A stretch of DNA of 14,458 nucleotides from CAYNRA01 sp046296415 (GTDB taxonomy: Bacteria > Bacteroidota > Bacteroidia > Cytophagales > Spirosomataceae): contig JBKBLN010000007.1 in assembly GCA_046296415.1 (NCBI GenBank), positions 1-14,458 of the forward strand. Reading direction: 5' to 3'. Position 1 is the first letter of the stretch; each line of letters starts with the position of its first letter. Below, piece after piece: positions 7,151 to 14,435 of the stretch. The translations under genes and the position numbers were made by a program. The notes below the pieces were generated by a model. It was not told the DNA's origin and did not search any database. It was given only the letters and a program-made list of their open reading frames with translations.

Positions 7151-8188
7151 ATGAAAAAGTGGCTTGTCTGTCTTTGCTTTTTAAGTTCTTCCTTGACGGG
7201 TTTCTCTCAGATTCAACCCGATAAAATCACGCTGGTAATCCATGGAGGTGCTGGAACAATCACCCGGAAAAACATGTCACCTGAGATGGAAAAGGCCTAT
7301 ACTGCCGTATTAGACCAGGCCTTGCAGACTGGTTACACCATTTTAAAAAATGGGGGTACCAGCTTGGATGCCGTGACCGCCACGATCCAAGTAATGGAAG
7401 AATCTCCTTTGTTTAATGCAGGGAAAGGAGCTGTTTTTACCCACGAAGGGAAAAATGAATTGGACGCTTCGATCATGGAAGGTAAAACCCTGAAAGCCGG
7501 GGCGATTGCTGGCGTAACGACGATCAAAAGTCCCATCGCCGCCGCAAGAGCGGTCATGGAACAATCGGAGCACGTCATGCTTACAGGAAAAGGGGCTGAG
7601 GAATTTGCCAAATTACGTGGATTGGAGATCGTCGATCCTAGCTATTTTTACACCGAAAAACGGTGGGAAGGATTACAACGCGCATTGAAGGCCGAAAAGT
7701 CCCAACTTGACCACACCGAGGAGCCAGCGAAACCACGTAAAAGTTCATCTTTAATTTTTGATGAGGGCAAAAAATTTGGAACCGTAGGCTGTGTGGCCCT
7801 GGATCAATACGGAAATTTGGCGGCCGGGACATCTACCGGAGGAATGACGAATAAACGTTGGAATCGAGTCGGTGATGCCCCCATTATTGGAGCCGGAACC
7901 TATGCCAATAATGAAACTTGTGCGATCTCCGCTACAGGTCATGGGGAATATTTCATTCGATCCGTGGTGGCCCATGATATTTCCGCCTTAATGGCTTACA
8001 AAGGACTTTCACTCGCGGCTGCTAGTGACGAAGTGGTCATGAAAAAGCTAGTGAAAATGGGGGGAGAAGGAGGATTGGTAGCAGTTGATAAAGATGGAAA
8101 TGTTTCCATGCCCTTCAATTCGGAAGGAATGTACCGAGGATATATCAAGGCGAATGGACAAAAGGTAATCGGAATTTACCGGGATTGA
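7151..8188 (+). CDS. iaaA: Exported isoaspartyl peptidase/L-asparaginase (Ntn-hydrolase)
   Basis: Hydrolyses isoaspartyl dipeptides and, more weakly, L-asparagine. It belongs to the plant-type asparaginase family, made as a proenzyme that cuts itself into two subunits. The ATG at 7151 gives a clear signal peptide (MKKWLVCLCFLSSSL...GFSQ, cut after about residue 20), so the product (345 aa) is periplasmic. The family N-terminal motif VIHGGAGT is at about 29-36. The autocleavage site is FG|TVGCVAL, making Thr211 the nucleophile of the beta subunit. It is followed by the conserved GNLAAGTSTGGMTNKRWNRVGD and IGAGTYA segments, so the active site is intact. A TTG further upstream (7061) is in frame but would bury the signal peptide. 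The uridine-kinase-family gene starts 32 nt downstream with no terminator between, so read-through is likely. The symbol rests on family similarity. Confidence 0.93.
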   Translation: MKKWLVCLCFLSSSLTGFSQIQPDKITLVIHGGAGTITRKNMSPEMEKAYTAVLDQALQTGYTILKNGGTSLDAVTATIQVMEESPLFNAGKGAVFTHEGKNELDASIMEGKTLKAGAIAGVTTIKSPIAAARAVMEQSEHVMLTGKGAEEFAKLRGLEIVDPSYFYTEKRWEGLQRALKAEKSQLDHTEEPAKPRKSSSLIFDEGKKFGTVGCVALDQYGNLAAGTSTGGMTNKRWNRVGDAPIIGAGTYANNETCAISATGHGEYFIRSVVAHDISALMAYKGLSLAAASDEVVMKKLVKMGGEGGLVAVDKDGNVSMPFNSEGMYRGYIKANGQKVIGIYRD

Positions 8189-8191
8189 CCG

Positions 8192-8199
8192 TACCTTTG
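8192..8199 (+). promoter_or_regulatory. Possible -7 element of a promoter for the kinase gene
   Basis: TACCTTTG matches TAnnTTTG and lies 21 nt before the ATG at 8221, just past the asparaginase stop. No good TTG is found at the proper distance upstream, so this is a weak call. Confidence 0.35.
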
Positions 8200-8220
8200 T
8201 GGTTTACTTGATCACAACAC

Positions 8221-8832
8221 ATGGAACCATACGTCATTGGCATCACAGGAGGCAGTGCCTCGGGTAAGACCTATTTTTTACATAGTTTATTGAGTGAGTT
8301 CAAACCCGAGGAGGTTTGCTTGATTTCTCAAGATAACTATTACAAGCCCAAGGCTCAAGTTCCGAAGGATGCCAATGGAGTTGAAAACTATGATCTCCCG
8401 GAAGCCATCGATTTTGAACTCTATGCCGAGCATATTTCAGCCCTCAAAGCGGGCAAGGAAGTACAACAAAAGGAATACACATTCAATAACCCGAATATCA
8501 TTCCCAAAATATTGACCTTTCGCCCAGCACCCATCATTGTGGTAGAAGGCATATTTGTATTTTATTCGTATCATATCTCACGGCTTTTGGATTTAAAAGT
8601 ATTCATTGACGCCAAGGAACATATTAAAATCAAGCGGCGGATCATCCGCGACAATAGTGAGCGCGGATACGACCTAGAGGACGTTCTTTATCGGTGGGAA
8701 AATCATGTGGCCCCCACCTATGAAAAATTCATTAAACCCTCCAAGTACGACGCTGATATCGTCATCAACAACAACCAGCATTTTGCAAATGGTCTAAAGA
8801 TTCTGACGACCTATATGCGCAACCTGATGTAA
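8221..8832 (+). CDS. udk: Uridine kinase family protein
   Basis: P-loop nucleoside kinase fold, 203 aa, close to the length of E. coli Udk (about 213). The Walker A motif GGSASGKT is at 10-17, the catalytic Asp lies in SQDNYYK (D38), and the lid segment RRIIRDNSERG at 139-149 is well conserved. Canonical members phosphorylate uridine or cytidine with ATP or GTP for pyrimidine salvage in the cytoplasm. Several substrate-side positions differ, however. The YDHP motif is YDLP (57-60). The segment that carries a base-contacting His in known enzymes (YxxxxH) reads YTFNNP (86-91). The Arg in VRP is Ala in VAP. The ATP-binding and catalytic core is intact, so it is a kinase, but the nucleoside substrate may differ. 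It probably shares a transcript with the upstream asparaginase gene and ends at its own terminator. Confidence 0.85.
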   Translation: MEPYVIGITGGSASGKTYFLHSLLSEFKPEEVCLISQDNYYKPKAQVPKDANGVENYDLPEAIDFELYAEHISALKAGKEVQQKEYTFNNPNIIPKILTFRPAPIIVVEGIFVFYSYHISRLLDLKVFIDAKEHIKIKRRIIRDNSERGYDLEDVLYRWENHVAPTYEKFIKPSKYDADIVINNNQHFANGLKILTTYMRNLM

Positions 8833-8838
8833 GTCTAC

Positions 8839-8866
8839 AAAAAGCCACGAATACGTGGCTTTTTTT
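8839..8866 (+). terminator. Rho-independent terminator after the kinase gene
   Basis: The stem gccacg (8844-8849) pairs with cgtggc (8854-8859) around the loop aata. It is extended by A/T pairs from the five A before it and the run of seven T after it (8860-8866). It begins 6 nt past the stop codon. Confidence 0.92.
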
Positions 8867-8981
8867 GTGAATAATCCTCCTTTTTGGTCACAACATTTCG
8901 GTAGAAAGTCTCCAAAGCATGAAGACTCCCACAAACATTCCCTATCTTGTTCAACAACTATATTTTTCAACAGCATCCATT

Positions 8982-11408
8982 ATGAATATGAAAAAACTTT
9001 GGGTACTTTGCTTGCTGTCTTTTGGCGCAACGGCTCAGTACCTCACCCCCCCAAAACCGCTGGCTGATCTCGTGACTGCTTCACCAACCCCTACCGTCAG
9101 TGTGGATAGCAAAGCCCAATGGATGGTAATTTTATCCCGGGAAACCGCCACTACAACCATCGCCGAATTATCTGAACCCGAACTTCGCTTGGCGGGTATT
9201 CGATTAAATCCAGCGAATTTTGGACCTAGCCGAGCTACCTACATCAATGGCATCGCTCTACGTCGGGTTCAAGCAGGTTCCCCTGAAGTACCCGTGAAAG
9301 GTCTCCCAGCGAACCCAAAAATTAGCCAAGTGCAATGGTCTCCTGATGATCAGAAAATTGCCCTGGCCTTGACCTCTGAGTCGAAAATTGAATTGTATGT
9401 CATTGATGTTGCTACGGCTCAAGCTCGTTTGGTGACAAGTAGAGCGCTGCATTCCGTGCTAGGCGGAGCCTTTGAATGGTTCTCTGATAGCCAGTCCTTA
9501 CTTGTTAAAACTGTACCAACCAATCGGGGAGCCGCCCCTGAGGTTTCACGGATTCCGACTGGCCCCACGATCCAGGAAAATGCCGGAACCAAAGCCCAAG
9601 CTGCAACCTATCAAGATTTGCTTAAAAATGCCTCAGACGAACAGCAATTTGAGTATTATGCTACCGCGGAAGTGTATCGGATAGGCTTGGATGGATCCGA
9701 ACAAAAAATCGCTCCCGCTAGTCTGGTGGTCGAGGCCTCTTCCTCCCCCGACGGCCAATTTGTTTTGATCGAGTCAGTCCATCGCCCATTCTCGTATTTG
9801 GTGACTGTCAGTCGTTTTCCTAAGAAAACCGAAATCTACTCACGCACCGGGCAACTCGTTCGGATGATGTTTGACTCCCCTCTACAAGAAAACGTACCAT
9901 GGGGTGCCGATGCCTCTACTATAGGGCCTCGTGGCTATAACTGGCGTAACGATGCTCCTGCTACGATCTATTGGGTAGAAGCCAAAGACGGAGGTGACCC
10001 GAAAAAGAAAGTAGATGTTCGGGATATCGTGTACACCTTGGAGGCCCCTTTCAACGGCACGCCGAAAGAATTGTTTAAAACGACCTATCGTTTTGGTGGA
10101 ATTACCTGGGGTACTGATCAAGTAGCGTTTGCCTCGGAGCGTTGGTATGCCACACGGAAAGCCATCACCCAAGTCATCAATCCCAGTGCCCCTGGCTCAC
10201 CGTCTATGTTGTTCGATCGGTCGTCGGAGGACCGGTACGGAAATCCTGGCTCCCCTGAACTGAAGAAAAACGCCTATGGACGTTACGTCCTCGATCTACA
10301 ACCCAATGGTGACCTGATCTACACGGGATTAGGCTCTTCTCCAGAAGGAGACCGCCCATTTGTGGACCGTTTCAACCTCACTACCCGTCAAGCTACGCGT
10401 TTGTGGCGTTCGGAAGCCCCCTATTTTGAGCGACCTATTTCGGTTCTAGATGCGGCAAAAGGATTGATCCTGACCAGCCGTGAATCCAACGAGGAGGTAC
10501 CCAATTATTTCATCCGCAATTTGAAACCCGCACCTAAAAAAGGCAAAAAGCCGGCTGAAAATCCATTAACTCAAATCACCGATTTCCCTCATCCATATCC
10601 TCAATTCAAGGGTATTCAAAAACAACAATTGCGTTACAAGCGGTCCGATGGTGTCGACTTAACAGCTACCTTGCTATTACCGGTGGGGTATAAAAAAGAG
10701 GACGGGCCATTGCCTACATTCCTTTGGGCGTATCCGGCTGAATTTAAAAGTGCAGCAGCGGCAAGTCAGGTGAGTGGTTCTCCTTACACCTTCAATCGGA
10801 TCAGCTATTGGAGCGGAGCGGCTTTTGTTACGATGGGATATGCGGTGCTTGAAAACGCCTCCATTCCGATCGTCGGAGAAGGCGATGCCGAGCCAAACGA
10901 TACCTATGTGGAGCAATTAGTAGCCAGTGCCAAAGCGGCGATTGACGAAGGTGTACGTTTGGGTGTTGTGGATGCCAATCGTGTCGGCGTGGGTGGACAC
11001 TCCTATGGTGCTTTTATGACAGCGAATTTATTAACCCACAGTAATTTATTCAAAGCAGGAATTGCCCGATCGGGAGCTTATAACCGGACCTTAACTCCGT
11101 TTGGTTTCCAGAACGAGCAAAGAACTTACTGGCAAGCTCCCAAGGTGTACAACCAAATGTCGCCATTCATGAATGCTGACAAAATGAAGACACCCTTGTT
11201 GATGACTCACGGAGAAGCGGATAACAACACCGGGACATTCCCCATCCAATCTGAGCGCTATTACAACGCCCTCAAAGGCATGGGTGCTACGGTGAAATTG
11301 GTGACGTTCCCTTACGAAAGTCATGGCTATACCGCCAAAGAATCATTGCTCCACCTGTTGCACGAAATGAACGCCCATCTGGACAAGTTCGTGAAGAACG
11401 CGAAGTAA
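8982..11408 (+). CDS. Exported S9 serine peptidase, glutamyl-endopeptidase type (S9D)
   Basis: Prolyl-oligopeptidase-fold peptidase: an N-terminal beta-propeller (about 60-560) that gates access, then an alpha/beta-hydrolase domain (about 570-808). Numbering from 8982, the catalytic triad is Ser674 in GGHSYGAFM, Asp747 in HGEADNNTG and His781 in ESHGYTAKE, all present. The GGHSYGAFM form of the Ser motif and the N-terminal LRLAGIRLNP segment resemble plant chloroplast glutamyl endopeptidase (MEROPS subfamily S9D) rather than dipeptidyl peptidase IV; specificity for Glu is inferred from this likeness. The start at 8982 (or the ATG at 8988) is chosen because it puts a signal peptide first (MNMKKLWVLCLLSFGATAQ); an in-frame ATG at 8919 would add 21 polar residues before it. 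The product is likely periplasmic and involved in peptide breakdown. It appears monocistronic, with terminators on both sides. Confidence 0.9.
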   Translation: MNMKKLWVLCLLSFGATAQYLTPPKPLADLVTASPTPTVSVDSKAQWMVILSRETATTTIAELSEPELRLAGIRLNPANFGPSRATYINGIALRRVQAGSPEVPVKGLPANPKISQVQWSPDDQKIALALTSESKIELYVIDVATAQARLVTSRALHSVLGGAFEWFSDSQSLLVKTVPTNRGAAPEVSRIPTGPTIQENAGTKAQAATYQDLLKNASDEQQFEYYATAEVYRIGLDGSEQKIAPASLVVEASSSPDGQFVLIESVHRPFSYLVTVSRFPKKTEIYSRTGQLVRMMFDSPLQENVPWGADASTIGPRGYNWRNDAPATIYWVEAKDGGDPKKKVDVRDIVYTLEAPFNGTPKELFKTTYRFGGITWGTDQVAFASERWYATRKAITQVINPSAPGSPSMLFDRSSEDRYGNPGSPELKKNAYGRYVLDLQPNGDLIYTGLGSSPEGDRPFVDRFNLTTRQATRLWRSEAPYFERPISVLDAAKGLILTSRESNEEVPNYFIRNLKPAPKKGKKPAENPLTQITDFPHPYPQFKGIQKQQLRYKRSDGVDLTATLLLPVGYKKEDGPLPTFLWAYPAEFKSAAAASQVSGSPYTFNRISYWSGAAFVTMGYAVLENASIPIVGEGDAEPNDTYVEQLVASAKAAIDEGVRLGVVDANRVGVGGHSYGAFMTANLLTHSNLFKAGIARSGAYNRTLTPFGFQNEQRTYWQAPKVYNQMSPFMNADKMKTPLLMTHGEADNNTGTFPIQSERYYNALKGMGATVKLVTFPYESHGYTAKESLLHLLHEMNAHLDKFVKNAK

Positions 11409-11430
11409 CCTGATTCGACTTCAATCCTTC

Positions 11431-11467
11431 AAAAAAGACAAAGCACTTCTGTGTTTTGTCTTTTTTT
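11431..11467 (+). terminator. Rho-independent terminator after the S9 peptidase gene
   Basis: aaaaaagacaaagcac (11431-11446) pairs with gtgttttgtctttttt (11451-11466) over 16 bp with one G-T wobble and the loop ttct, ending in a run of T. It starts 22 nt past the stop codon. The A run on the 5' side means it could work on both strands. Confidence 0.92.
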
Positions 11468-11488
11468 GCTTAGAATACGAAAGAAAAC

Positions 11489-11520
11489 TTGCATCGTCTT
11501 TTTCTTTTGATCTATCTTTG
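11489..11520 (+). promoter_or_regulatory. Bacteroidota-type promoter of the TPP riboswitch/receptor transcript
   Basis: TTG (11489-11491), a 21-nt spacer and TATCTTTG (11513-11520). The transcription start would be about 11526, within a few bases of the riboswitch aptamer. Confidence 0.75.
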
Positions 11521-11528
11521 CCCCCGTT

Positions 11529-11612
11529 ATCTCAAAAGGGGTGCCTTAATACAACGGGCTGAGATCATACCCATAGAACCTGATGCGGTTAGTACCGACG
11601 AAGGGATTGAGT
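11529..11612 (+). ncRNA. TPP riboswitch (THI element)
   Basis: Senses thiamin pyrophosphate and turns down the downstream gene. The conserved blocks appear in order: aaaggggtgcc (11535-11545), gggctgaga (11556-11564), accc (11569-11572), gaacctgatgcggttagtac (11576-11595) and cgacgaaggga (11596-11606). The closing P1 helix is ctcaa (11531-11535) with ttgag (11607-11611). A promoter ends at 11520, and the TonB-dependent receptor gene starts 111 nt after the aptamer. That downstream leader has a hairpin at 11617-11643 without a T run, so control may act on translation rather than by termination. Confidence 0.95.
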
Positions 11613-11616
11613 ACAC

Positions 11617-11643
11617 ACAAAGCAGAAGCCGGCCTGTCTTTGT
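11617..11643 (+). promoter_or_regulatory. Hairpin in the riboswitch expression platform
   Basis: acaaagcag (11617-11625) pairs with ctg-t-ctttgt (11634-11643), a 9-bp stem with one bulged T and the loop aagccggc. No T tract follows, so it is not a standard terminator. Role in switching is inference. Confidence 0.4.
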
Positions 11644-11722
11644 ATTCTCAAATCACACAATTTTTGTCAAATCCACGACAGATTTTGCTCCTTATTCTGC
11701 TTCGTAATATCCATGTGTTATT

Positions 11723-13930
11723 ATGAAACATGTATTTCTATTGCTTTTCAGCTTTGCGTTATCCGCAAACGCGCAAGATTCTACTAAAATCAATCAGCTT
11801 AGCGAAGTGGTTGTAAAGTCAACCCGTGCCTCTGAGAAATCCGGAATGGTTTTTTCGACCGTCACCAAAGAGGAAATTCGCAAGCAAAACCTAGGACAGG
11901 ACATTCCTTTTCTGCTGAACCAACTCCCTTCGGTGGTCATTACCTCGGACGCAGGGGCTGGAATTGGCTACACCGGGATTCGAATTCGTGGCACCGACGC
12001 GACCCGTGTGAACGTCACATTGAATGGTATTCCGTACAACGATTCGGAGTCCCAAGGGGTATTTTGGGTGAATATGCCCGATTTTGCCTCGTCGGTACAA
12101 AGTATGCAAGTACAGCGTGGGGTGGGCTCCTCTACCAATGGCGCGGGAGCTTTTGGGGGAAGTATCAACATCAATACGCTAGGCTATGAACCGCTCCCAA
12201 CTGCCGAGACCAATTTTTCTGTCGGTTCGTTTGGGACCATGAAAAACAATATCCTAGCCAGTACCGGATTGATCGACGGAAAATTCGTGGTGGATGCGCG
12301 GCTTTCTCGCATTGTATCGGATGGTTTTTTGAATCGCTCGGCATCAAACCTCCGGTCGTTTTATGTGTCGGGGGGATATTATTTCAAGGAAAACTTCATT
12401 CGGCTGAATGTCTTCTCCGGCCACGAAATCACGCAACAAGCTTGGGAGGGTACCCCAGAAGCCTTGGCAAAGGGAGACCAAGCGGGGATTCGGGACTATG
12501 TAGAGCGAAATGGTTTAGGAGATGCGTACCTACAGCGGATGTTATCGGAAGGCAGACGATTCAACCATTATACCTATGACAACCAAGTGGATAATTACCA
12601 GCAAGATCATTACCAGTTGATTTCATCCTTCAAGTTGTCTGAATCATGGCGCTTTAACCCCACTTTGCATTATACATACGGTCGTGGATTCTACGAACAG
12701 TTTCGAGCTAACGATCGACTTTCTCGCTATGGTATTGCACCCGTGGTTCTTGGCAATCAAACGATCAGCCGATCCGACCTTATTCGTCGCAAATGGTTGA
12801 ATAATGATTTTTATGGAGCCGTTTGGTCATTTGATTATACCAAACCCGGCCCATTGAATGCCACCCTAGGCGGAGGATGGAACCAGTATCTCGGAGATCA
12901 CTTTGGCGAAGTGATTTGGGCTCGCTTTGCCTCAACCTCCAACATCCGCCAACGGTGGTATGAGAATTTAGGCACAAAGCAGGATTTCAATACCTATGCC
13001 AAAGCGACATACGATATTTCAGACCGATTGAGTGTATACGGAGACCTTCAGTACCGACGAGTTGGGTTCCAGATTGATGGTTCGGACGATAACGATATTC
13101 AGTTGAATACCGATGTCGTATATCATTTCTTTAATCCCAAAGCCGGATTGACGTATCAGCTCAACGATCAAACATCTGCTTTTTTGTCGTATGCCAAAGG
13201 ATCGCGTGAACCGAGTCGGCAGGATTTTGTGGACGGGCTTGGCCAATCCCCGCGACCTGAGACGCTGCACGACTTTGAGGCGGGGTATAAATTCCGAAAA
13301 GGAAAGGCGAGTTCAGAGGTGACCTTGTATTATATGTATTATCGGAATCAATTGGTCCTGACTGGCCAGGTGAACGATGTGGGTAATGCGATCCGGGTGA
13401 ATGTTCCGGAAAGTTACCGAGCTGGTATAGAGTGGCAAGGAACACTTCAGGTGGGAAATCACTGGGTATTGGGTGGAAATGCAACCTTCAGCCGAAACAA
13501 AATTCGGAATTTCTCGGAAACCATTGTGAGCTATGACGAAACACCTACGCAAGTCAATTCCTTAAACGACACGGATATTTCATTTTCTCCTAACGTGATT
13601 GCCGGCGGACAGATGAGTTATTTCCCCAAAAAGAACATCGAGATTACTTGGTTGCCGAAGTACGTCGGACGACAGTTTTTGGATAATACATCGTCGTCGA
13701 ATCGCCAAATTGATGCGTTTTTTGTGAACGATGTTCGGATGAACTGGACAGTCAAATCGAAGATTGCGAAGGAAATCACATTCAGTTTACTGGTAAACAA
13801 CGTCCTGAACCATGTCTACGAGTCGAATGGCTATACCTACAGTTACATTGCGGGAGGGGTCATCACCGAGAATTTCTTGTATCCCCAAGCCGGACGGAAT
13901 TTCTTAGCGGCAGTACGGCTGAAGTGGTAA
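11723..13930 (+). CDS. TonB-dependent outer-membrane receptor, predicted for thiamin or a precursor
   Basis: 22-stranded outer-membrane barrel with an N-terminal plug, powered by TonB-ExbBD. The 735 aa begin with a signal peptide (MKHVFLLLFSFALSANA, then Q18). A TonB-box-like LSEVVVKS follows at about 26-33, then the plug domain at about 42-155 (IRIRGTDATRVNVTLNGIPYND, VQRGVGSSTNGAGAFGGSININT). The barrel runs to the C-terminal LAAVRLKW; the final aromatic residue is the usual signal for barrel insertion. It lacks the carboxypeptidase-regulatory-like extension found on many Bacteroidota SusC-like receptors, and there is no SusD partner, which argues against polysaccharide uptake. The substrate is inferred from the TPP riboswitch in its leader; riboswitch-controlled receptors for thiamin are known in Bacteroides. 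No pnuT transporter or thiamin kinase gene follows, so inner-membrane uptake must be encoded elsewhere. Confidence 0.92.
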   Translation: MKHVFLLLFSFALSANAQDSTKINQLSEVVVKSTRASEKSGMVFSTVTKEEIRKQNLGQDIPFLLNQLPSVVITSDAGAGIGYTGIRIRGTDATRVNVTLNGIPYNDSESQGVFWVNMPDFASSVQSMQVQRGVGSSTNGAGAFGGSININTLGYEPLPTAETNFSVGSFGTMKNNILASTGLIDGKFVVDARLSRIVSDGFLNRSASNLRSFYVSGGYYFKENFIRLNVFSGHEITQQAWEGTPEALAKGDQAGIRDYVERNGLGDAYLQRMLSEGRRFNHYTYDNQVDNYQQDHYQLISSFKLSESWRFNPTLHYTYGRGFYEQFRANDRLSRYGIAPVVLGNQTISRSDLIRRKWLNNDFYGAVWSFDYTKPGPLNATLGGGWNQYLGDHFGEVIWARFASTSNIRQRWYENLGTKQDFNTYAKATYDISDRLSVYGDLQYRRVGFQIDGSDDNDIQLNTDVVYHFFNPKAGLTYQLNDQTSAFLSYAKGSREPSRQDFVDGLGQSPRPETLHDFEAGYKFRKGKASSEVTLYYMYYRNQLVLTGQVNDVGNAIRVNVPESYRAGIEWQGTLQVGNHWVLGGNATFSRNKIRNFSETIVSYDETPTQVNSLNDTDISFSPNVIAGGQMSYFPKKNIEITWLPKYVGRQFLDNTSSSNRQIDAFFVNDVRMNWTVKSKIAKEITFSLLVNNVLNHVYESNGYTYSYIAGGVITENFLYPQAGRNFLAAVRLKW

Positions 13931-13968
13931 TAGTTGCTTCATCGGGGTAGAAGTACCGAACCAATTTT

Positions 13969-13989
13969 AATTATGAATTATGAATTATG
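13969..13989. repeat. Tandem heptamer repeat, three copies of aattatg
   Basis: Three perfect copies of aattatg in tandem. They are complementary to the heptamer array at 14082-14120, so together they can form the arms of a large inverted repeat. Confidence 0.9.
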
Positions 13990-14022
13990 GGGCTTTTTAG
14001 TGCTGAGTGATGAGAGATGAGT
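13990..14022. repeat. 33-bp direct repeat, copy 1
   Basis: The unit begins gggctttttagtgctgag and ends gagagatgagt. It is identical over 33 bp to 14352-14384. The linked 16-mer gaagtgatgatgaatt follows at 14033-14048 and recurs at 14319-14334. Confidence 0.92.
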
Positions 14023-14081
14023 GCGTCATGGTGAAGTGATGATGAATTGATAGGACGATGACTTTCAATTTCTCTAGATTT

Positions 14082-14120
14082 AATTCATAATTCATAATTC
14101 ATAATTCATAATTCATAATT
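14082..14120. repeat. Tandem heptamer repeat, five copies of cataatt
   Basis: An aatt followed by five perfect tandem copies of cataatt (14086-14120), the reverse complement of the aattatg heptamer at 13969-13989. With that array it bounds a 152-nt module. Confidence 0.92.
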
Positions 14121-14193
14121 AATTCCCATAACATTTCGCGTTACGGCCCATGATTATAGCCTGAGCAATTAAATCCATAACCGTTCGATACCC

Positions 14194-14210
14194 TTGCCCC
14201 AGCGGGGCAA
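14194..14210. repeat. Perfect short palindrome (hairpin) in the non-repetitive island
   Basis: ttgcccc (14194-14200), loop agc, ggggcaa (14204-14210): a 7-bp perfect, G/C-rich stem. No T run follows, so it is not a standard terminator. It resembles REP-like extragenic palindromes. Confidence 0.65.
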
Positions 14211-14285
14211 CCCGTTTGTAGCCCAGGAATTCCCCACCCAATTTTCACGTCGGTGCCAGACAATAGTATTGGTGAATGATGGGAT

Positions 14286-14334
14286 GTTTTTAGTGATGAG
14301 AAATGAGTGCCTCTAGGCGAAGTGATGATGAATT
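14286..14334. repeat. Diverged copy of the repeat module
   Basis: tttttagtgatgagaaatgagtgc, a variant of the 33-bp unit, is followed by the 16-mer gaagtgatgatgaatt (14319-14334) in the same order as in copy 1. The whole module has therefore been duplicated. Confidence 0.8.
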
Positions 14335-14351
14335 ATGAGTTATGAATCATC

Positions 14352-14384
14352 GGGCTTTTTAGTGCTGAGTGATGAGAGATGAGT
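14352..14384. repeat. 33-bp direct repeat, copy 2
   Basis: Exact copy of 13990-14022. The inverted tract at 14404-14435 (actcatatctcatcactcat and similar) is roughly complementary to it, so this end can fold into a long hairpin. A further partial copy, tttttagtgttgagtg, starts at 14436 and runs to the window edge. Confidence 0.9.
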
Positions 14385-14403
14385 TTTTCAAATTGAATTG
14401 ACC

Positions 14404-14435
14404 ACTCATATCTCATCACTCATATCTCATATCTC
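14404..14435. repeat. Inverted tgatgag-type tract
   Basis: Repeats of actcatatctcat and catatctc, on the opposite strand to the gatgag-rich units at 14352-14384. Likely the other arm of an inverted repeat. Confidence 0.7.

Noticed and set aside
8919..8981. Use of the ATG at 8919 for the S9 peptidase
   Set aside because: It would put 21 polar residues before the signal peptide that begins at 8982/8988.
11523..11558. Alternative helix cccgtt (11523-11528) with aacggg (11553-11558) as an anti-aptamer
   Set aside because: The predicted transcription start (about 11526) falls inside the left arm, so most of it would not be in the RNA.
11489..11707. Open frame of 72 codons upstream of the receptor gene
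   Set aside because: It runs through the promoter and the TPP riboswitch; its sequence is explained by the RNA structure.
13969..14120. Transcription terminator of the receptor gene formed by the heptamer inverted repeat
   Set aside because: The stem would be nearly all A/T with a loop of about 90 nt and no defined T tract; it does not look like a rho-independent terminator.
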